A stretch of DNA of 64,000 bases from Luteolibacter sp. Y139. Its GTDB lineage: Bacteria; Verrucomicrobiota; Verrucomicrobiia; Verrucomicrobiales; Akkermansiaceae. The position numbers were made by a program, and so were the translations under genes. The notes below the pieces were generated by a model that saw only the letters and a program-made list of their open reading frames with translations, was not told where the DNA came from and did no database searches. Positions 26,997 through 34,925 of this stretch are shown here, piece after piece (positions within the stretch are counted from its first letter, which is position 1; each line of letters starts with the position of its first letter). The stretch lies in assembly GCF_038066715.1 (NCBI RefSeq), contig NZ_JBBUKT010000004.1, positions 496,001 to 560,000 of the forward strand. The letters run 5' to 3'.

Positions 26997-28610
26997 CTAT
27001 GGCGAGACGGCCTTTAGCACGAAGTCGACGATGGGCTTGGGGTCGGGGAGGCTGTGGGGGTGGTGTTTGCCGCCGGGCTTGCGGATGACTTCGATGTGGC
27101 CGCCGAGGTCTTGGTAGCGCTTTTCGACGAGGTCGATGTTCTCGCTGATGGGCACGGCTTCGTCGGCGTCGCCGATGACGGCGAGGATGGGAATGCGGGC
27201 CTTGGCGATGGGGGCGAGGTTGTCGACGGGATTGCCTTTCCAGGCGAGGGCGGCGGCTTCGTCGGGGAAGTTGTAGACCTTGATGAGGCGCTGCCAGTCT
27301 TCGGGAGAGCCGGGAGCGAGGCCTTTGCCGCCGGGCCAGCTCTTGAAGTCGCAGACGGGGGCATCGACGTAGAGCGCGGCGGTCTGGTCGGGATGGAGTG
27401 CGGCCCAATTGAAGGCGAAGAGGCCGCCGCGGCTGAAGCCTTCGAGGGTGGTCTTTTTTGAGAGGGAATAATACTTGGTCAGGAAGGCGTGGAGGTGGTC
27501 CATGGCTTCCAAGGCGACGGGGGCACCGTAGAGATTCTGCACGTCAATGTAAGCGACGTGAAAGCCGTTCTCTAACAGGCCGACGTCTCCCTGTGGTTCA
27601 TGGCCGAAGAACTCGGTGCGCCAGATCCAGGGGTTGCCGTGAGCCGGTGTCTTCGGGCGGACGAGGAGAGCGGGTCGGCCGGCGAGCTGGAAATCGAGGC
27701 GTTGATAGCCGTTCCAATCGGAGAGCTTTGTAGAGGAGAGGGCTTGATAATCTTTGAGCAGTGTTTCCGCGAGGGCATTGGCGGTCTGCAGGGGCTGGCC
27801 TTCGGGGATGCCGGGGCGTTCGTGTTTGGTGGCGCTGAGCCAAGCGTGCTTCAACAGGTCCTGTCGTTCTTTCAGGACACGGAAGGCATTGCCTTCGGCG
27901 AACTCCGGTTTGCCGGGAATTTTAAGGAGCGGCCAGAGGCTGGCGCAGGTGGCTTCGGCGATGAAATGGTGGCCTTGGTCGCCGGGATGGATGTCATCGG
28001 CGGCGTAGGTGAAGGCGGGATCTTTCTGCTTCGCGGCGGTGATGGAGGCACGCAGGGCGGGGCGGATGTCGATGGTTTCCCAGCCTTGTGATTTTTGCGA
28101 AGCGAGCCATCCGGCGAAGCGGCCCAGAGCGGCATCGTAGCGCGCCGGGTCTGATGAGGGCTTGTCCGCTTGATAGAGTGGCGGGGTGAGGAAGATCACG
28201 CGGGCGCCTGTCTTTGTGGCGTCGTCCTTCAGGCGAGCGATCCCTTTCTGGTAGGCAGCTTCGCGGGCGGGATCGGGTGGCAGGTAGATGCCGTCATTCA
28301 TGCCGTAGCAGGCGATGACGAGCGTGGGCTTGAAGGCCGGGAGGATGCGGCCGAGTCGCTCGTGAAGGTCCGGGCGGGGGAACTTGCCGCCGGCGTGGCC
28401 TTCCTCGGAGAGGCCGGAGACGGTCTCGCTGGGGAGGCCCATATTGACGATGTCAGCGTTCTTGAACTCCTCCGTGGATCGCAGGGCGGACTCGACGAGT
28501 GTGGTCCAGCGGCCGTCGTAAGTGATGCTGTCGCCGAGGAAGAGGATCCGTGGCTCCGCGGCGCGGAGCAGGGCGGGAAGCAGGAGGAGGGCGGCGAGCA
28601 GGCGTTTCAT
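26997..28610 (-). CDS. Two-domain secreted hydrolase: SGNH/GDSL esterase plus alpha/beta hydrolase
   Basis: A 537-residue exported protein. Signal peptide (MKRLLAALLLLPALLRA), then an SGNH/GDSL domain (about 20-225) with FLGDSITYDG, ACYGMNDGIYLP and DDIHPGDQGH, supplying the Ser, Asn and Asp/His blocks. A second domain (about 250-537) is an alpha/beta hydrolase: nucleophile elbow GFSRGGLFAF, acid in GDADEAVP, and histidine in GGKHHPHS. Both active sites look intact. It is divergent from the nan operon and shares operator site F with it. Two esterase activities on acylated sialoglycans, such as different O-acyl positions, are plausible but unproven. An upstream in-frame ATG (28766) is rejected because it would precede the signal peptide and run into the nan promoter. 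Confidence 0.82.
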   Translation of the reverse strand: MKRLLAALLLLPALLRAAEPRILFLGDSITYDGRWTTLVESALRSTEEFKNADIVNMGLPSETVSGLSEEGHAGGKFPRPDLHERLGRILPAFKPTLVIACYGMNDGIYLPPDPAREAAYQKGIARLKDDATKTGARVIFLTPPLYQADKPSSDPARYDAALGRFAGWLASQKSQGWETIDIRPALRASITAAKQKDPAFTYAADDIHPGDQGHHFIAEATCASLWPLLKIPGKPEFAEGNAFRVLKERQDLLKHAWLSATKHERPGIPEGQPLQTANALAETLLKDYQALSSTKLSDWNGYQRLDFQLAGRPALLVRPKTPAHGNPWIWRTEFFGHEPQGDVGLLENGFHVAYIDVQNLYGAPVALEAMDHLHAFLTKYYSLSKKTTLEGFSRGGLFAFNWAALHPDQTAALYVDAPVCDFKSWPGGKGLAPGSPEDWQRLIKVYNFPDEAAALAWKGNPVDNLAPIAKARIPILAVIGDADEAVPISENIDLVEKRYQDLGGHIEVIRKPGGKHHPHSLPDPKPIVDFVLKAVSP

Positions 28611-28659
28611 CGGGACTGACGGGAACGTGGGCAGGGGGTGCTTTCTAGCAATCTTCCCG

Positions 28660-28680
28660 CTGGTTGGCAGGGCAAACCAG
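28660..28680. promoter_or_regulatory. Candidate sialic-acid-regulon operator, site F (divergent nan promoter)
   Basis: CTGGTT, nine bases, AACCAG: perfect six-base arms. It lies 50 bases before the SGNH-hydrolase ATG (minus strand) and 58 bases before the nan operon ATG (plus strand). Confidence 0.75.
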
Positions 28681-28737
28681 ATTGGAAAGCTTGCCGAGGC
28701 GTAGGCGGATCGGTGAGCTTTATGTATTGAGCTAGAA

Positions 28738-30282
28738 ATGTCCCGAATTTTCACTGTCCTTTTCATGCTAGGTGTTCACGTGCACGCCGGGATCAAGGTG
28801 TCGCGCGCGGTGGTGCCGGTGTTCAATGATGGGACGGAGTCGCTGGTGGCGGAGTATGAGTATGAGACGGCTGTGCCGCGGGTGGTGAAGTCGGTGCAGC
28901 TGACCAGCGAGGGGACGACGGATTTGGGAGATATCGCGGGGGTGAGGATGAAGCTTGTGGGGATCAAGGGCGATGAATTGATCGCGGGATCGATTGGTTT
29001 TGAGGCGAGGATGACGTCGAGGATGGAGCGGCGGCCGATGGCCAATCACTACGGCTACCGGCTGATGGTGAAGACCCGGCCGGGTGTGGATCCGAGTCAT
29101 CGGATCGGCGTTCGCGTGGAGTCGATCGAGTTTGAGGATGGCACTGTGGAGCGGGTGGAGAAGCCGGCGGATTTCCAGCCTTCGCGGGTGGCCTATCGGA
29201 TTCATCGCAAGGGTGAACATGGATGCGATACGTTCCGGATTCCCGGGCTGGCGCGTGCGAAGGATGGCTCGCTGCTGGCGATTTATGACATGCGCTATGA
29301 GAGTGCGCATGATTTGCAGGGGCACATGGACATCGGGCTATCGCGCTCGACCGATGGTGGGAAGACTTGGTCGGTGCCGCGGCCGGTGCTGGACATGGGC
29401 GAGTATGGAGGGAAGCCGCAGCGTGAGAACGGGTGCTCCGATGCGAACATCCTGGTGGATGCGAATGGCGGCCGGGTTTTCGTTTCCTCGCTGTGGACGC
29501 ATGGGCGGCCGGGGACGCATCAGTGGAGGGGCAAGGGTTCGGAGCCGGGGCTGGGGATTGAGGAGACGAGCCAATTCATGTGCGTGCACTCCGATGACAA
29601 CGGGGTGACGTGGAGCGAGCCGGTGAATCTAACAAGTGCGCTCAAGCGGCCCGAGTGGTGGCTATTTGCCCCGGCTCCGGGGAATGGGATCACGATGCGC
29701 GATGGGACGCTGGTGATGCCGACGCAGGGGAGGGACGAAAGCGGGCTGCCGTTCTCGAATGTGATTTCCAGCAAGGATCATGGGAAGACGTGGTTCGTCT
29801 CGCCGCCGGCGCGCCACGACACGACGGAGTGTGCGGTGGCGGAGGCGGGCGATGGGTCGCTGGTCTTTTCGATGCGGGACAATCGGAATCTAACGGACAA
29901 GGGGGAGACGAACGGGCGTGCGGTGTCGGTGACGCGCGACTTGGGAAAGACGTGGGAAATTCATCCGGCGGATCATGGGGCGCTGCCGGAGCCGGTGTGC
30001 ATGGCGAGCTTGATCTCGCATCGCCTGCCGGATGGGCGGACGGTGCTGCTGTTCTCGAATCCGCGCGACAAGGAGAAGCGGCGGAACCTGACGATCCAGG
30101 CGAGTCTTGATGGCGGGAAGACCTGGCCTGCGGAGCAGCGGGTGCTGCTGGATGACGGGACCGGATACGGCTACTCTTCGCTGGTGATGGTGGATGACTC
30201 GACGGTGGGCATTCTCTTCGAATCCTCGGTGGCGGACATGATCTTCATGAAGGTCCCACTCGCAGACATTGTGCGGCCATGA
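28738..30282 (+). CDS. Exo-alpha-sialidase (GH33), first gene of the nan operon
   Basis: A 514-residue secreted sialidase: signal peptide (MSRIFTVLFMLGVHVHA), BNR-associated N-terminal domain (about 20-155), then the GH33 propeller with FRIPG (near 165), YDMRYES, Asp-boxes SRSTDGGKTW, SDDNGVTW, SSKDHGKTW, TRDLGKTW and SLDGGKTW, FSMRDNR and the late acidic LFES. It is followed in the same direction by mutarotase, transporter, lyase and epimerase genes, so release and uptake of sialic acid are encoded together. It differs from the other two sialidases of the locus by lacking extra binding domains. Operator site F lies upstream. Confidence 0.9.
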   Translation: MSRIFTVLFMLGVHVHAGIKVSRAVVPVFNDGTESLVAEYEYETAVPRVVKSVQLTSEGTTDLGDIAGVRMKLVGIKGDELIAGSIGFEARMTSRMERRPMANHYGYRLMVKTRPGVDPSHRIGVRVESIEFEDGTVERVEKPADFQPSRVAYRIHRKGEHGCDTFRIPGLARAKDGSLLAIYDMRYESAHDLQGHMDIGLSRSTDGGKTWSVPRPVLDMGEYGGKPQRENGCSDANILVDANGGRVFVSSLWTHGRPGTHQWRGKGSEPGLGIEETSQFMCVHSDDNGVTWSEPVNLTSALKRPEWWLFAPAPGNGITMRDGTLVMPTQGRDESGLPFSNVISSKDHGKTWFVSPPARHDTTECAVAEAGDGSLVFSMRDNRNLTDKGETNGRAVSVTRDLGKTWEIHPADHGALPEPVCMASLISHRLPDGRTVLLFSNPRDKEKRRNLTIQASLDGGKTWPAEQRVLLDDGTGYGYSSLVMVDDSTVGILFESSVADMIFMKVPLADIVRP

Positions 30283-30294
30283 ACTTGCAACGAT

Positions 30295-30315
30295 CCGGTT
30301 GGCTCACCCTACCAG
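30295..30315. promoter_or_regulatory. Candidate sialic-acid-regulon operator, site G (internal to nan operon)
   Basis: CCGGTT, nine bases, TACCAG. It lies in the 107-base gap between the sialidase and mutarotase genes and suggests a second regulated promoter for the uptake and catabolism genes. A palindrome with AGCTGT-CCG-ACAGCT follows at about 30321-30338. Confidence 0.6.
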
Positions 30316-30389
30316 TCGCCGCAGCTGTCCGACAGCTCGCTGCGGTTAAAGATTCTTTTATCCGCTCCCGCCGGGGCTGCTTTTTAGGA

Positions 30390-31442
30390 ATGAACCCACC
30401 GAACCTTGCCGGACCTCTTGTCGCTGCCGCCGCGCTCGCTGTCGTGCCTGCGCGCGGAGGGGTGACGATGCTGCCGCCGGTGCCGGATGCGATTGGTTTT
30501 GCGGGTGCCTTCGCGGGTGTTCATGAGGGGCAGCTGATCGCGGGTGGCGGGGCGAATTTTCCGGACGGGACGATGCCGTGGGATGGCGGGAAGAAGGTGT
30601 GGCATGATCGCTTGTTCGCGCTGGATCTGAAGGAGGCCGGTGCGGCGTGGCGCGAGGTGGGGAAGCTGCCGGTGGCGAATGGCTATGGGGTCTCGCTGAC
30701 GGTGCCGGAGGGGGTGCTGGTGATTGGTGGCGGTGATGCGAAGGAGAACTTCCGCGAGGTGCGATTGCTGACATTGGTAGATGGGAGGCCAGCCTTCCGT
30801 GAGTTGGCGGGGCTGCCGGTGCCGCTGGCGCAGATGGTGGGAGCGGTGACGGGGCGTCGGGTGCATGTGTGCGGTGGGATCGAGAAGCCGGATGCGACTG
30901 CTGCGAGCAATGGTCACTGGATGCTCGATCTGGATGCTATGGACAGGGGCTGGCAGACGATGCCGTCGCTGCCGGGCGAGGGGAGGATTCTTGCGACGGC
31001 GGCGGGGATTGGGGATGCATTCTTTATCGCGGGTGGTTGTTCGCTTGCTGCGGATGCGACGGGGAAGCCGGTGCGGACGTATCTGCGTGAGGCGTGGAAG
31101 TTTGATGAAGGGAAATGGCAGCGTATCGCTGATCTGCCGCGCGGGTCGGTGGCGGCGGCCACGCCTGCACCGGTGAGGGGTGATGCGTTCTTCGTGGTGT
31201 CCGGTGATGATGGAACGCATGTGGGTCCGCCGAAGGAGCATCGTGGATTTTCGCGGGAAGTGCTCCGCTACGATGTCCCGGCGAATGAATGGTCGGTGGC
31301 GGAGCAACTTGATGTGCCGGCGCCGGTGACATTGCCGGCAGTGCCGTGGCGGGATGGCTTCATTCTTTTCAATGGCGAGGTGAAGCCGGGCGTGCGCACG
31401 CCGCAGGTGCTATATTTTACCCCACCTGAGCCGAAGCCATGA
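30390..31442 (+). CDS. nanM: N-acetylneuraminate epimerase (mutarotase), kelch-repeat NanM type
   Basis: A 350-residue exported kelch-repeat beta-propeller. NanM speeds conversion of alpha- to beta-N-acetylneuraminate so released sugar can be taken up. Visible marks: LPPVPDAIGFAGAFAGVHEGQLIAGGGANFPD at the N-terminus, which fits the family opening, WREVGKLP and repeated kelch GG pairs (VIGGGDA, VCGGIE, IAGGCS), and the C-terminal ILFNGEVKPGVRTPQV. The ATG at 30390 gives a signal peptide and has AGGA just upstream; the frame is also open from 30279, where an ATGA overlaps the sialidase stop, but that start would put operator site G inside the gene. The stop overlaps the transporter ATG (ATGA at 31439). 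Confidence 0.87.
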   Translation: MNPPNLAGPLVAAAALAVVPARGGVTMLPPVPDAIGFAGAFAGVHEGQLIAGGGANFPDGTMPWDGGKKVWHDRLFALDLKEAGAAWREVGKLPVANGYGVSLTVPEGVLVIGGGDAKENFREVRLLTLVDGRPAFRELAGLPVPLAQMVGAVTGRRVHVCGGIEKPDATAASNGHWMLDLDAMDRGWQTMPSLPGEGRILATAAGIGDAFFIAGGCSLAADATGKPVRTYLREAWKFDEGKWQRIADLPRGSVAAATPAPVRGDAFFVVSGDDGTHVGPPKEHRGFSREVLRYDVPANEWSVAEQLDVPAPVTLPAVPWRDGFILFNGEVKPGVRTPQVLYFTPPEPKP

Positions 31443-32689
31443 ATGGGGATTCTTCCATGCGGAGTGCCTGGATGGCGGTGATGCTGCTGTGGCCGGTGGC
31501 GGTGCTGAACTACCTGGACCGGCAGATCTTTTCGACGATGAAGTCGTCGATCATGGGAGGGGTGCCGGACATCATGAATGATGCGCGGTTTGGTGAGCTG
31601 ATGGCGGTGTTCCTTTTCGTCTATGGGATTTTCAGTCCGGTCGGCGGATACATCGCGGATCGCTTTGATCGGCGACGCGTGATCATCGCGAGTCTGGCGG
31701 TTTGGTCAGCGGTGACGTGGTTGACCGGGCATGCGCAGAACTATGAGCAGCTGTGGTGGGCTCGGGCGCTGATGGGGCTGAGTGAGGCCTGTTACATTCC
31801 GGCGGGGTTGGCGCTGATCGCGGATTTTCATCATGGCGGGACGCGTTCGCGAGCGGTCGGGATTCATCAGTCCGGGATCTATGCGGGCATCATCCTCGGT
31901 GGTGCTGGGGGCTATATCGCGGACTCGAGCCATGGGTGGCGGGCTGGATTCACGTGGTTCGGGCTGGCGGGTGTTGCCTATGCGGTGGTGCTGCTGTTTT
32001 TGCTGAAGAATGCGCCGCGTCCGAAGCGGGATGATGGGGATGGAAGCACGCCGATCGGGAGTTCGCTTCGCTTGTTGTTCGGGACGAGTGCGTTCGTTCT
32101 GTTAGTTCTCTATTTCACGCTGCCGGCGATGCCGGGGTGGGTGGTGAAGAGCTGGATGCCGGCGTTGCTGGCGGAGACGTTTCACCTCGGGCAGGGTCAG
32201 GCGGGGATCTCGGCGACCTTGTGGGTGACGCTGGCTTCGCTGGCGGGCGTGCTGATCGGCGGTGCGCTCTCGGACCGGTGGATGCAGCGCAGCGCGCGCG
32301 GGCATATTCTGGTGAGTGCGATCGGGATGGTGCTGTGTATTCCGGCGCTGTTCGGGATCGGCTATGCGCCGACGCTGCCTGTCGCGATTGGGTTTCTGAT
32401 TTTGTTCGGGCTGGGCTGGGGATTCTTCGACACGAATAACATGCCGATCCTGTGCCAGATCGTGCCGGCGCGGCTGCGGGCAACTGGCTACGGTCTGATG
32501 AATCTGGCGAGCATCACCATCGGCGGCTTCGCGGTGAAGAAGGTGGGCGCGATGCGTGATGCGGGTGCCCAGCCCTCGGTGATCTTCACGCTTTGTGCTG
32601 CTGCCGCGCTGGTGGCGGTGGTCCTTGTCCTTCTGATCCGTCCCCGCTCGCCGGAGGCGAATGCCGGTAATGAATCGCTGGCTCACTAA
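31439..32689 (+). CDS. MFS transporter, probable sialic acid permease
   Basis: A 416-residue major facilitator with about 12 membrane segments. MFS signatures include YLDRQIFSTM after the first helix and GGYIADRFDRRRVI in the loop between helices 2 and 3. Later marks are the helix-4 arginine region WWARALMGLSEACYIPAGLALIADF and a related GGALSDRW in the second half. It overlaps nanM by four bases and ends eight bases before the lyase gene, so it is translated with the nan genes. Position and the B. fragilis nanLET parallel, where NanT is an MFS protein, make sialic acid the probable substrate; sequence alone places it only in a broad sugar-acid group. Confidence 0.78.
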   Translation: MNGDSSMRSAWMAVMLLWPVAVLNYLDRQIFSTMKSSIMGGVPDIMNDARFGELMAVFLFVYGIFSPVGGYIADRFDRRRVIIASLAVWSAVTWLTGHAQNYEQLWWARALMGLSEACYIPAGLALIADFHHGGTRSRAVGIHQSGIYAGIILGGAGGYIADSSHGWRAGFTWFGLAGVAYAVVLLFLLKNAPRPKRDDGDGSTPIGSSLRLLFGTSAFVLLVLYFTLPAMPGWVVKSWMPALLAETFHLGQGQAGISATLWVTLASLAGVLIGGALSDRWMQRSARGHILVSAIGMVLCIPALFGIGYAPTLPVAIGFLILFGLGWGFFDTNNMPILCQIVPARLRATGYGLMNLASITIGGFAVKKVGAMRDAGAQPSVIFTLCAAAALVAVVLVLLIRPRSPEANAGNESLAH

Positions 32690-32697
32690 TTTTCCTT

Positions 32698-33633
32698 ATG
32701 AATCTGCAACCGCTTCACGAACTCGTAGTCGCCACCCACTCGCCGTTTCATGTGGACGGGTCGCTGGCTCCGGAGATCGTTTCCGTCCAGGCCGCATTTC
32801 TCGCGGCGAATGGCATTCGCGCGGTCTTCATCACGGGCTCTACGGGTGAGTCGCATTCGCTGACGTGTGCGGAGCGGCTGGCGCTCTACGATGCGTGGGC
32901 GAATGCCGCGCCGGAGCAGGGGCTGCGGGTGATCGCGCATGTGGGGAGCAATTGCCTGGAGGATGCGAAGGTGCTGGCGCGGCGGGCGGAGAAGCTGGGA
33001 TTTGCCGGGATCAGTGCGCTGGCTCCGTCCTACTATAAGCCTGGTAGTTTGAGTGCCCTGATCGACTGCTGTGCGGCGGTGGCGGCGGCGGCTCCGGCGA
33101 CGCCGTTTTATTATTACGACATTCCGGCGCTGACGGGGGTGACGTTTCCGATGGAGCGCTTCCTGGTGGAGGCTCCGGCCAGAATTCCCACGCTGGCGGG
33201 AATCAAGTTCACGAATCCGGACCTGGTTTCGTATCGTCGCTCGCTTGAAGTGGCGGGACGACTTGACCTTCCGTGGGGTGTGGATGAGACGATGCTCTCC
33301 GCGCTGGCGGCTGGAGCGAAGGGCGGGGTGGGATCTACTTACAACTGGGCGCCGGAGCTTTATCGGCAGCTGATGGCGGCGCATGGCCGGGGTGACCTGG
33401 CGGAGGCGCAGCGGTTGCAATCGCTCTCGATCGCGATGGTGGATGCGATTGCGGCGACGGGTTTCCTCGGGACGGCGAAGGCGCTGATGGGGCGGCTGGG
33501 AGTGCCGGTGGGGCCGGCGAGATTGCCGCTGGGGAATCCGACGACAGCGCAAGTGGATGCGCTGATGGAGAAGCTGGGCGAGCTTGGCTTTGCGACGTGG
33601 GGGGCGAAGGCGGTAGAGATGGCGCAAGTCTGA
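32698..33633 (+). CDS. nanA: N-acetylneuraminate lyase
   Basis: A 311-residue aldolase of the DapA/NAL superfamily that cleaves N-acetylneuraminate to N-acetylmannosamine and pyruvate. Visible active-site features are the GSTGE carboxylate-binding motif (48-51 region), YYYDIPALTG with the catalytic tyrosine at 140, and the Schiff-base lysine Lys170 in AGIKFTN. The length is usual for the family. It lies between transporter and epimerase genes (8 and 4 base gaps). Dihydrodipicolinate synthase is unlikely because of the neighbours and the FTNPD context. The cytosolic location fits the lack of a signal peptide. Confidence 0.92.
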   Translation: MNLQPLHELVVATHSPFHVDGSLAPEIVSVQAAFLAANGIRAVFITGSTGESHSLTCAERLALYDAWANAAPEQGLRVIAHVGSNCLEDAKVLARRAEKLGFAGISALAPSYYKPGSLSALIDCCAAVAAAAPATPFYYYDIPALTGVTFPMERFLVEAPARIPTLAGIKFTNPDLVSYRRSLEVAGRLDLPWGVDETMLSALAAGAKGGVGSTYNWAPELYRQLMAAHGRGDLAEAQRLQSLSIAMVDAIAATGFLGTAKALMGRLGVPVGPARLPLGNPTTAQVDALMEKLGELGFATWGAKAVEMAQV

Positions 33634-33637
33634 TGCC

Positions 33638-34801
33638 ATGGATCTCGCCGCGTTTTATCACGACCAGCTTTTCAATGACTGTTTGCCGTTCTGGTTTCCG
33701 CGGGCGGTGGATGAAGTGAATGGGGGATTCGTCCATTGCTTCGATCGAGATGGGACGCTGGTCGATAGCGACAAGTCGGTGTGGGCGCAGGGGCGCATGA
33801 GCTGGATGCTGCTGACACTTTACACCGGATATGAGCGACGGCCGGAGTGGCTGGCTTGGGCGGAGAGCGGGTTGAAGTTTTTGGAGGAGAAGTGTGTCGA
33901 CGCTTCAGATGGGCGGATGTTCTTCCATGTGGCGCAGGACGGGACGCCGATCCGGAAGCGGCGCTATGCGTATAGCGAGAGTTTCGCGGCGATCGCCTTC
34001 GCGGCGCATGCGGCTGCGGCGAATGACGGTGACTCGGCGGACAAGGCGAGGACGTGGTTCGAGCGGTTCACGGACTGGAATTTCACGCCGGGGAGGATTC
34101 CGCCGAAGTTCACGGGGGCGCGGCCGATGGAGGGGATCGGGACGCGGATGATCACGCTGGTGACGGCGCAGGAGTTGAGGCGGCACACGGGCGAAGATCG
34201 CTTGCTGACGATGTGGATCGACCGATGCCTGGATGACATCGAGCGGCTATTCGTGAAGCCGGAGTTGAAGGTGGTGATGGAGTCGGTGGCACCGGATGGA
34301 TCGATCGTGGATCACTTCGATGGACGCACGCTGAACCCCGGGCATGCGATTGAGGCCGCGTGGTTCGTGCTGGAGGAAGCGGCGCATCGGAAGGATAGCC
34401 GCTTGCAGAAGCTCGGATGTGAGATGCTGGACTGGATGTGGGAGCGCGGGTGGGACGAGGAGTTCGGCGGGCTCTTCTATTTCCGTGATGTGCATGGCAA
34501 GCCGGTGCAGGAGTATTGGCAGGATATGAAATTCTGGTGGCCGCACGATGAGGCGCTGATCGCGACTCTGATGGCTTACCGGATGAGCGGCGACGCGAAG
34601 TATCTCGCGTGGCACGAGAAGCTGCGGGAGTGGAGTTTCGAGCGCTTCGGGGATCCGGAATGCGGGGAATGGTTCGGATACTTGCGGCGGGATGGGGTGC
34701 CTTCGAGCACGCTGAAGGGATCGCTATGGAAGTCCTTTTTTCATCACCCGCGGGCGTTGTGGCGGTGTTACTTGCTGGCGAAGGAGATCGGGCAAGCGTA
34801 G
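33638..34801 (+). CDS. AGE-family N-acylglucosamine 2-epimerase
   Basis: A 387-residue (alpha/alpha)6-barrel epimerase converting N-acetylmannosamine to N-acetylglucosamine, last gene of the nan operon. Family marks include GGFVHCFDRDGT, VWAQGRMSWML, the histidine in LNPGHAIEAAW (near 236), WWPHDEALIA (near 303) and FFHHPRALWRC (near 369). AGE/RenBP-type epimerases act on the free sugar, unlike E. coli NanE, which needs ManNAc-6-phosphate. The route is therefore lyase, epimerase, then a hexokinase, as in Bacteroides fragilis and Tannerella. No kinase gene is present in the window. Confidence 0.88.
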   Translation: MDLAAFYHDQLFNDCLPFWFPRAVDEVNGGFVHCFDRDGTLVDSDKSVWAQGRMSWMLLTLYTGYERRPEWLAWAESGLKFLEEKCVDASDGRMFFHVAQDGTPIRKRRYAYSESFAAIAFAAHAAAANDGDSADKARTWFERFTDWNFTPGRIPPKFTGARPMEGIGTRMITLVTAQELRRHTGEDRLLTMWIDRCLDDIERLFVKPELKVVMESVAPDGSIVDHFDGRTLNPGHAIEAAWFVLEEAAHRKDSRLQKLGCEMLDWMWERGWDEEFGGLFYFRDVHGKPVQEYWQDMKFWWPHDEALIATLMAYRMSGDAKYLAWHEKLREWSFERFGDPECGEWFGYLRRDGVPSSTLKGSLWKSFFHHPRALWRCYLLAKEIGQA

Positions 34802-34879
34802 CAGGGTGACCAAGTCGTTGCGCTGGGTTCGGTCCGCACTTTGAATCGGGGCGGCGATCTTTCGACGGAGCGCGAGACG

Positions 34880-34906
34880 CCGGAACGACGCAGTCGTTCC
34901 GCTACG
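34880..34906. repeat. Palindromic repeat, family 4 (GTAG-foot REP), copy 1
   Basis: The perfect palindrome GGAACGAC-GCA-GTCGTTCC is followed by GCTACG. On the other strand this reads CGTAGC before the hairpin, the GTAG foot of REP elements mobilised by RAYT transposases. A second copy is at 61736-61763. Confidence 0.8.
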
Positions 34907-34925
34907 TGCGTTGTGGGCCGCAAGA

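Noticed and set aside
30279..30389. ATG at 30279 (ATGA overlap with the sialidase stop) as the nanM start
   Set aside because: It would add 37 residues before the signal peptide and place operator G and a hairpin inside the gene. The ATG at 30390 has AGGA upstream and starts the signal peptide.
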